Positions 58,263 to 64,000 of a stretch of DNA of 64,000 bases are shown piece after piece. Source of the DNA: Capra hircus (Eukaryota; Chordata; Mammalia; Artiodactyla; Bovidae); NCBI RefSeq assembly GCF_001704415.2, contig NC_030826.1, forward strand, positions 60,345,362-60,409,361. Direction: 5' to 3'. How positions within the stretch are numbered: position 1 is the stretch's first letter; each line of letters begins with the position of its first letter. The position numbers were made by a program, and so were the translations under genes. The notes below the pieces were generated by a model, which saw nothing but the letters and a program-made list of their open reading frames with translations, did no database searches and had not been told where the DNA came from.

Positions 58263-59137
58263 AATCCAGTTTTCTGAGAACTATTTGCTGAAAAGACTGC
58301 TCTTTTCCTATTGAATTGTATAGGGACCCTTGTTGAAAACAAACTGGTTGTAATGTGAATTTATTTCTGGGCTCTCAATTTGGTTCCAAGGATCTACGTT
58401 TATCCTTATGCCAGTATTACACTGTCTTGATTACTGAGGCTTTGCAGTAAGTTTTGAAATCAGAAAGTGTGATTCCTCAAAGTCTGTTCCTCTTTTTCAA
58501 GGTTGTGTAGCTATTGTGAGTCTCCTGCATGGTCATATAAATTTTGGGATCAGTTTGTCAATTTCTGCAAAGAAGCGGGCTGGAATTCTGATGGGATTGC
58601 GTTGAACCTGCAGATTGATTTGGGGTATTGCCATCTTGACAATACTCTCTATGTTCATCTTTCTGTTAATACTTTTTAGGTCTTCTTTAATTTCTCTTGA
58701 CAATGTAACTTTCAGAGTTTGACTTGTACTTACTTTATTAACTTTATTCCCAATTATTATATCATTTTTAATGCTATTATAAATGGAATTGTTTTTCTTA
58801 ATTTCATTTTCAAATTGTTCACTGCTAGTGCATAATAATACAATTGATTTTTGTGTATTGAATTTGTATCTTGCAACTTTGCTGATCTTGCGTATCAGTT
58901 CTAATAGATTTTTAGGGGATTCCTTGGGATTTTCTATATGATAGTGATATTTTTACTTCTTCCTTTCCAGTGTGGATGGGTTTTCTTTCATGTTCTTGCC
59001 TAAATGCCCTGGCAATACACGGTTGAATAGAAGCAGCAAAACTGACTGTCCTTGACCTGTTCCTGATCTCTGATTTTGCCTTAACTCCTATCAACCCTCA
59101 AATAGGCAACTATCACCAGATAAATGACGTAGGGCCT

Positions 59138-59412
59138 GCTGCTGCTGCTGAGTCGCTTCAGTCGTGTCCAACTCTGTGCGACCCCATAGACGGCCGCCCA
59201 CAGGCTCCCCCGTCCCTGGGATTCTCCAGGCAAGAACACTGGAGCGGGTTGCCATTTCCTTCTCCAATGCAGGAAAGTGAAAAGTGAAAGTGAAGTCGCT
59301 CAGTCGTGTCCGACTCTTAACGACCCCATGGACTGCACTGCACCAGGCTCCTCCATCCATGGGATTTTCCAGGCAAGAGTACTGGAGTGGGGTGCCATTG
59401 CCTTCTCCAGAA
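59138..59412 (-). mobile_element. Bov-A2 dimer SINE with target duplication
   Basis: Starts ctgctgctgagtcgcttcag, has the aaagtgaaaagtgaaagtga linker and ends ttgccttctcc. Perfect 9-bp flanks gtagggcct at 59129-59137 and 59413-59421. Confidence 0.92.
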
Positions 59413-59421
59413 GTAGGGCCT

Positions 59422-60085
59422 AGTATGGTATTATAATTTCTCCTTGTAATTTAAAATTCCCTAAGATGATGGTAAGAGAGTAAATTGGCCCTATTGTGGG
59501 TAGTTCAACAAAAATCTATCTTACAAATGCATGTTCCCTTTGTCCTAGGAATTCCATCACTAGACCCATATCCTGCAGAGGTAGCTCCCTTTTATGAAAA
59601 ATAACGGATGGTTTACTCAACACGACGCTGTCAAATCAAATGCACAATACCAAGGTTGGACTCAGTAAAGTGTAGGGCGTTTGAACAATGAACTTCTGTG
59701 TAGTTGAAAAGAGAATATGGAATTTTTAGTACATTAATATAGAAATACCTTAGTACATTAAGCAAAAAACTCTAGGTGCAAAAGACTAGATGCTACTTTG
59801 TATTTTAAAATGGCAAGAAATGTATAAACAGATTTGCTCATACATGTGTAAAGTCTTTGGAAAAATGCATTAGAAAATAGTAATAGTAAAAACAGGATAC
59901 CAGAGGACAAAGTAGGAAAAAGACAATTAACTGTAAACCTTTGTGTGCTTTTTCAATTTGACCCATGTAAACATGTGACCTCTTCAGAAACCTAGTTTAA
60001 AAAGTGAAGAATAAAATCAAATGCCAGAAAAGCCAGCAAACAGTTAACAGCAAGTTAGAGGACAGCCTTTAAAGGGCCAGAAAGA
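59422..60085. other. Intron 1 sequence with no recognised feature
   Basis: AT-rich, with no repeat I can name. Confidence 0.45.
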
Positions 60086-60089
60086 AGTG

Positions 60090-60228
60090 GTGCGAGGTGG
60101 TCGAGCGTTTAGACGTTGTCAGAAACTCAGCTCTTTTTCTGAGTCTGCCGCTAACTAGAAACTTAGAGACAGAAGTCGCTTGACTTTTCTGGACTCGATT
60201 CCTTTGCTGGAAAGTTCTGTGGTCAGGC
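60090..60228 (+). mobile_element. MIR SINE fragment
   Basis: ctgagtctgccgctaactag followed by tcgcttgacttttctggac resembles the MIR core on this strand. Old and diverged. Confidence 0.5.
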
Positions 60229-60379
60229 GAGTTTACAGACGACACAACTAATAGACTGAACATCTTCTGAGGCCAACGCTATACGCTGTCCTTTTCGTGC
60301 ATTTGAATCTCGTAGCCACTCTACAAAAACAAGCTATTTCATTAAAACTTGGAAAGAGACTGTGTGATCTAACAATTCT

Positions 60380-60520
60380 ACTTCTTTTTTCTTGTTGATT
60401 TGGCCGCACTGAGTCTCAGTTGCAGCACGTGGGGTCTAGTTCCCTGACGAGGGACGGAACCCGGCCCCTGTACTGGAAGCCTGGAGTCAGCCACTGAATC
60501 CCCGGGGACGGCGCTGAAAG
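60380..60520 (-). mobile_element. CHR-type SINE
   Basis: gatttggccgcactgagtct to gccactgaatccccggggac, reverse complement. Confidence 0.75.
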
Positions 60521-60789
60521 ATTCTTTTAAATGACTTTTTTTCTTAAATTTTACAAACAAGTAAGAAAACTGTCAACTTGGGAATATCGGGTTACTCTCG
60601 AAACTCTTCTGTGCGGGGGAAGAGAGCAAATACTACTAACCATGCAGCCAAAGACACACTCTAGAAAGCGAAAGCACATTTCCTGGGCTTAGTTCCCCAA
60701 ATACGCTCACCATCAGTCAAAAGCTGTCGCATACAGCTGCGAGAAGCTGCTCACGCCCTACAGCGACACTAGAGTTCTGTTATAGTTAA

Positions 60790-61072
60790 TACCGCTCTGC
60801 ATACATAGACCATTAGTTGTTTCTTTAAAAAGGCTTTCTGTGGCACTGACGTATATACACTGCCGTGTGTGAAAAAGAGCCAGTGGGAAGCTGCTGTACA
60901 GCTCGGGGAGCTGAGCCCGGGGCTCTGGGACGACCTGGGGGCGGGGTGGGGAGGGGGCAGGGAGGCCCAGGAGGGAGGGGATGTGTGCACACAGAGCTGA
61001 TTCGCTTCATTGTAGTGCGGGAACTAACAACACTGTAAAGCAATCCTACTCCAATTAAAGGAAAAAAAAACG
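60790..61072 (+). mobile_element. L1 3' end fragment
   Basis: ggcactgacgtatatacact, the G-rich ggggaggggg stretch and actaacaacactgtaaagca with an A tail. Confidence 0.7.
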
Positions 61073-61239
61073 CAAAGGACATTAATTACTACAAAAATGG
61101 ATGACATTGGAATAAGGGATGTGAATAGGTAACAGTATCACATCAAAATTAAATTCCTAGATATTTATTAAAAAAATCAAGATGAATGTAAGGATTTCAT
61201 TAACTCATTTTATAAAAGGAGAAACACAGCTATAGATAC

Positions 61240-62540
61240 AGCTATTGGAGTCGTCCCTTTCCTAGCAGAAAGCAACCTGGGGCAGACATCCTTGCAGAAG
61301 CTGTGATCACCGACCACACACCACCCTCCCTTCTGCGCATTATGAACCTGACCGCCTCAGTTTGCAATGAACTGAATCCAGGTGCAAGCGCAAGCTTGAT
61401 CTGACCCAGGAAGAGAAATGGAGACACCTACGTTTAACCTACAGCTCAGCTCGAAACCCCTCCCAGTCTGTGTCCTCAGGGCTGAGGGCATTTCCCCAGC
61501 TCTGCGGTAGCTGGGCTGCGGGCCGCCCGACGCCTCAGGACTGAACTTTAGAATGGCCAGGGCGGTCGCAAGGCTGTGCGGTGAGATCAAGAGTGCACCG
61601 AGCTGTACTCTGCCCCAGCCTGGATTCTCCTGCTTGACCACCTGGAGTGGGGTGTGTGCACGGGACAACTTGTATACGGCTCCCGGGTTTCTCTCTACCG
61701 CCCCCCCTCAACCTGCCTCCCCGATGCGGCTTTTCTAACTCAGCACAGGTTCTGAGCAGCTTCCAAACGGAGGGAGCCAAACCGCCTCCTCTCTGGCTGC
61801 CCCGAGCACCCTCTGCTATCTCGGGGTCCCTGCGCTGAGTTCTCTGACAGTGGAGGAACCCGGGGCTGAAGCACATGGGACCACTGTGATCCGTGAACCA
61901 GGATGGGCAGGCGCGATGAAACCCCACGGTACCCGGGGCGCACAGCTCTCAGGTCCACCGGCGGGGCTCTTAGACGGTTTAAACACCAGCTGTCTCCATC
62001 GGTGACCGTGGCGCGGGCTGCCCCTCCATCCTGCCTCATCCCCTGGGCCCTCCTACCGACTGAGATCACGCTGATAAACAAAGCTCTCCCGCACATGCCT
62101 CTATTTCAAGCTCTGAGCTCAGAGTCAGGACGCAGCAGCAATGTGGGCTGAAGCCCAAGAGCGCCGGGCAGCAGCGGAGATTGTGGGGCAATCCGCCTGC
62201 CCCCAGGGCCACGTGAGTCAGCAGATCTGGGTGCCTGAGGTGTTCTCGGAAGAATGCATGAATCACCTGTGGACGTCAGCCAGCCTCCTCTCTCCGTCCC
62301 CTGACCTGGCACACAGGCACCCAGGATTGGGCAGCTCAGGTGGCAGGCAAGGAGGCTATGCCTGTGCCTGGGATACAGGTTCCCTCTGACCAACGACCCA
62401 GCCGTTGCCACCGTGGATGCCCCACTGAGCAACAGCAAAGTCAGAGTCGGTCCTTCAGCACCTTCAAGGGTCTCAGCCGGCTCCCCACGGGAGGTTAATT
62501 ATTAACAGACCACTGGCACCCTAAAGGGAAGGAGGAGAGA
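61240..62540. other. GC-rich stretch of unknown nature
   Basis: About 1.3 kb of GC-rich, moderately CpG-containing sequence with no SINE or LINE signature. The block 62060-62280, with gataaacaaagctctcccgc and following text, has the look of a retroviral LTR promoter region, but I cannot find paired ends or internal retroviral sequence. Overlapping frames on both strands have no recognised homology. Confidence 0.35.
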
Positions 62541-62802
62541 GCGAGAGGCTTCCTGGACTTCATGCTCACTTAACCCAAATACAGCTGTGCCTTCCCTGCC
62601 CTGAAGGCCTCTGCAAGCACACCAGTGCGTCCACCGCTGCGAGAACGCCGGCGGGGCGCCCCACACCACGAGGCGGTAGACCAAGGCACAGATCTGCGGC
62701 CCAGCACGTGCGACGGGTGTGTGACCGAGGGATCCATTGGTTTGATCACAGGCCTCGTTGTTCCAAAGCAGCCACTAGGCTGAACGGTGGGGTGGCCTGA
62801 TA

Positions 62803-63550
62803 AAGCCTTCCCTGGTGGCTCAGTTCAGTTCAGTTCAGTTCAGTCGCTCAGTCATGTCCGACTCTCTGCAACCCCATGAATCGCAGCACGCCAGGCCTCC
62901 CTGTCCATCACCATCTCCCGGAGTTCACTCAGACTCACGTCCATCGAGTCAGTGATGCCATCCAGCCATCTCATCCTCGGTCGTCCCCTTCTCCTCCTGC
63001 CCCCAATCCCTCCCAGCATCACAGTCTTTTCCAATGAGTCAACTCTTCGCATGAGGTGGCCAAAGTACTGGAGTTTCAGCTTTAGCATCATTCCTTCCAA
63101 AGAAATCCCAGGGCTGATCTCCTTCAGAATGGACTGGTTGGATCTCTTTGCAGTCCAAGGGACCCTCAGGAGTCTTCTCCAACACCACAGTTCAAAAGCA
63201 TCAATTCTTCGGTGCTCAGGTTTCTTTATAATCCAACTCTCACATCCATACATGACCACTGGAAAAACCATAGCCTTGACTAGACGGACCTTAGTCGGCA
63301 AAGTAATGTCTCTGCTTTTGAACATGCTATCTAGGTTGGTCCTAACTTTTCTTCCAAGGAGTAAGCGTCTTTTAATTTCATGGCTCAGTTGTAAAGAATT
63401 CGACTGCCAATGCAGAAGACGCGAGGGACATGGCTTAGATATCTGGGTCGGGAAGATCCTCTGGAGAAGGAAATGGCAACCCACTCCAGGCTGGAAATCC
63501 CATGGACAGAGGAGCCTGGGGGGCGACAGTCCATGGGTCACAAAAGAGTT
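62803..63550 (+). mobile_element. Bov-tA SINE split by a BovB insertion
   Basis: The head ccttccctggtggctcagtt ends at 62825. The rest resumes at 63381 as tggctcagttgtaaagaatt and runs to cacaaaagagttggt. Confidence 0.9.
62826..63380 (-). mobile_element. BovB LINE 3' fragment inside the Bov-tA
   Basis: The target duplication is tggctcagtt at 62816-62825 and 63381-63390. The minus strand keeps an open BovB reverse-transcriptase C-terminus, including R-I-D-A-F-E-L-W-C-W, L-Q-Y-F-G-H-L-M-R-R and M-R-W-L-D-G-I-T-D. The frame is intact in this segment but lacks the enzyme's catalytic core, so it is non-functional. Confidence 0.94.
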
Positions 63551-63774
63551 GGTAAAGGCTCAGGTATGGCCTCAGCATGAGAAAAACCTCCTCCAGCAAC
63601 ACCTCGATTCATGCTCCATCCCTGGGGTTTCCACACGCAGACTTGTTTCCTTTCAGTGTCGGGCGGTGGGGTCAATGTCAGCACGGTCATCGTGACTTAG
63701 TGTTGTTTCTTCTCGGCCCGTTCATCAGTCCGCCCATCAGAGGCAGGACACGTGTGAATTTGTGTGTATATACA

Positions 63775-63948
63775 CAGATACGCAGGAGACATGGATTCAA
63801 TCCTTGGATCAGGAAGATCCCCTGGAGGACAAAATGGCAACCCACTCCAGTATTCTAGCCTGAGACCCATGGACAGAGGAGCCTGGCGGACTATAGTCCA
63901 CGGGGTCGCAAAGAGTCAGACACGACTGAGCACGCACACACAAATATA
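63775..63948 (+). mobile_element. Bov-tA SINE, 5' truncated
   Basis: acgcaggagacatggattca to gagtcagacacgactgagca; the tRNA-like head is replaced by tatatacacagata. Confidence 0.85.
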
Positions 63949-63959
63949 AACACACGCCA

Positions 63960-64000
63960 GCTCAGTCAGTTCAGTCGCTCAGTCGTGTCCGACTCTTTGC
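63960..64000 (-). mobile_element. BovB or Bov-A element running off the window
   Basis: gctcagtcagttcagtcgct and cagtcgtgtccgactctttg are the reverse of a BovB/Bov-A 3' end, cut by the window edge. Confidence 0.8.

Larger units (their letters stand above)
56295..59130 (-). mobile_element. L1 3' half, broken by three retroposons
   Basis: Plus strand shows the reverse of L1 in order: ttgagacataattcacataa, gttgacatttagattgtccc, tgaagtggtatctcaatgtg, tttgccatacaaaagctttt, ctgcaaagaagcgggctgga-type text and gtgtggatgggttttctttc. It is interrupted near 56505, 57176 and 57957. In gene-sense orientation within intron 1. Confidence 0.85.

Noticed and set aside
62852..63541. 229-residue frame on the minus strand with reverse-transcriptase-like text
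   Set aside because: It is the C-terminal remnant of a BovB LINE reading through into the flanking Bov-tA. It lacks the catalytic core and is not a host gene.

Overview
The window is nuclear DNA of a ruminant (cattle-like), judged from dozens of ruminant-specific retroposons: BovB (RTE) LINE 3' ends, Bov-tA and Bov-A2 SINEs, CHR-type tRNA SINEs and ruminant-type L1 3' ends. The species within Ruminantia cannot be fixed from sequence alone. Nothing looks bacterial, viral or plasmid-borne.

One protein-coding gene is recognised: MAP2K6 (MKK6, dual-specificity MAP kinase kinase 6), on the minus strand. Eleven coding exons lie at 37441-37507, 27689-27737, 26609-26722, 24888-25007, 23554-23670, 22844-22895, 19587-19714, 18489-18566, 16497-16636, 10084-10129 and 3923-4000. 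Joined, they give human residues 6 (part) to 334 plus the stop codon, with no frameshift or internal stop and with consensus splice sites. The ATP-binding glycine loop and lysine, HRD, DFG, the two activation-loop phospho-acceptors, APE, the N-terminal p38-docking basic cluster and the C-terminal docking segment are all present. The start codon exon (about five codons) and the promoter are not in the window. They should lie beyond 64000, so everything from 37508 to 64000 is read as intron 1.

Layout: 1-3922 is 3' UTR and downstream flank, with an 18-G run and a perfect 60-bp tandem duplication near 300-470. 3923-37507 holds the exons, with introns full of SINEs. Intron 2 (27738-37440) contains a 5'-truncated L1 broken up by two CHR SINEs and a BovB. 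37508-64000 (intron 1) contains L1 ends, a CpG-rich stretch at about 45612-45935, a 2.75-kb GT-rich minisatellite (52327-55082) built on at least 22 copies of an 18-bp core, a second shattered L1 (56295-59137) and a Bov-tA split by a BovB.

No new biological system was found. The points most worth a second look are the hierarchical minisatellite, a BovB tail abutting the exon 4 splice acceptor where it may supply the branch point, the CpG-rich intronic segment, and several nested insertions whose target-site duplications give a relative age order. Most long open frames in the window are artefacts of GT repeats or of BovB reverse-transcriptase remnants.
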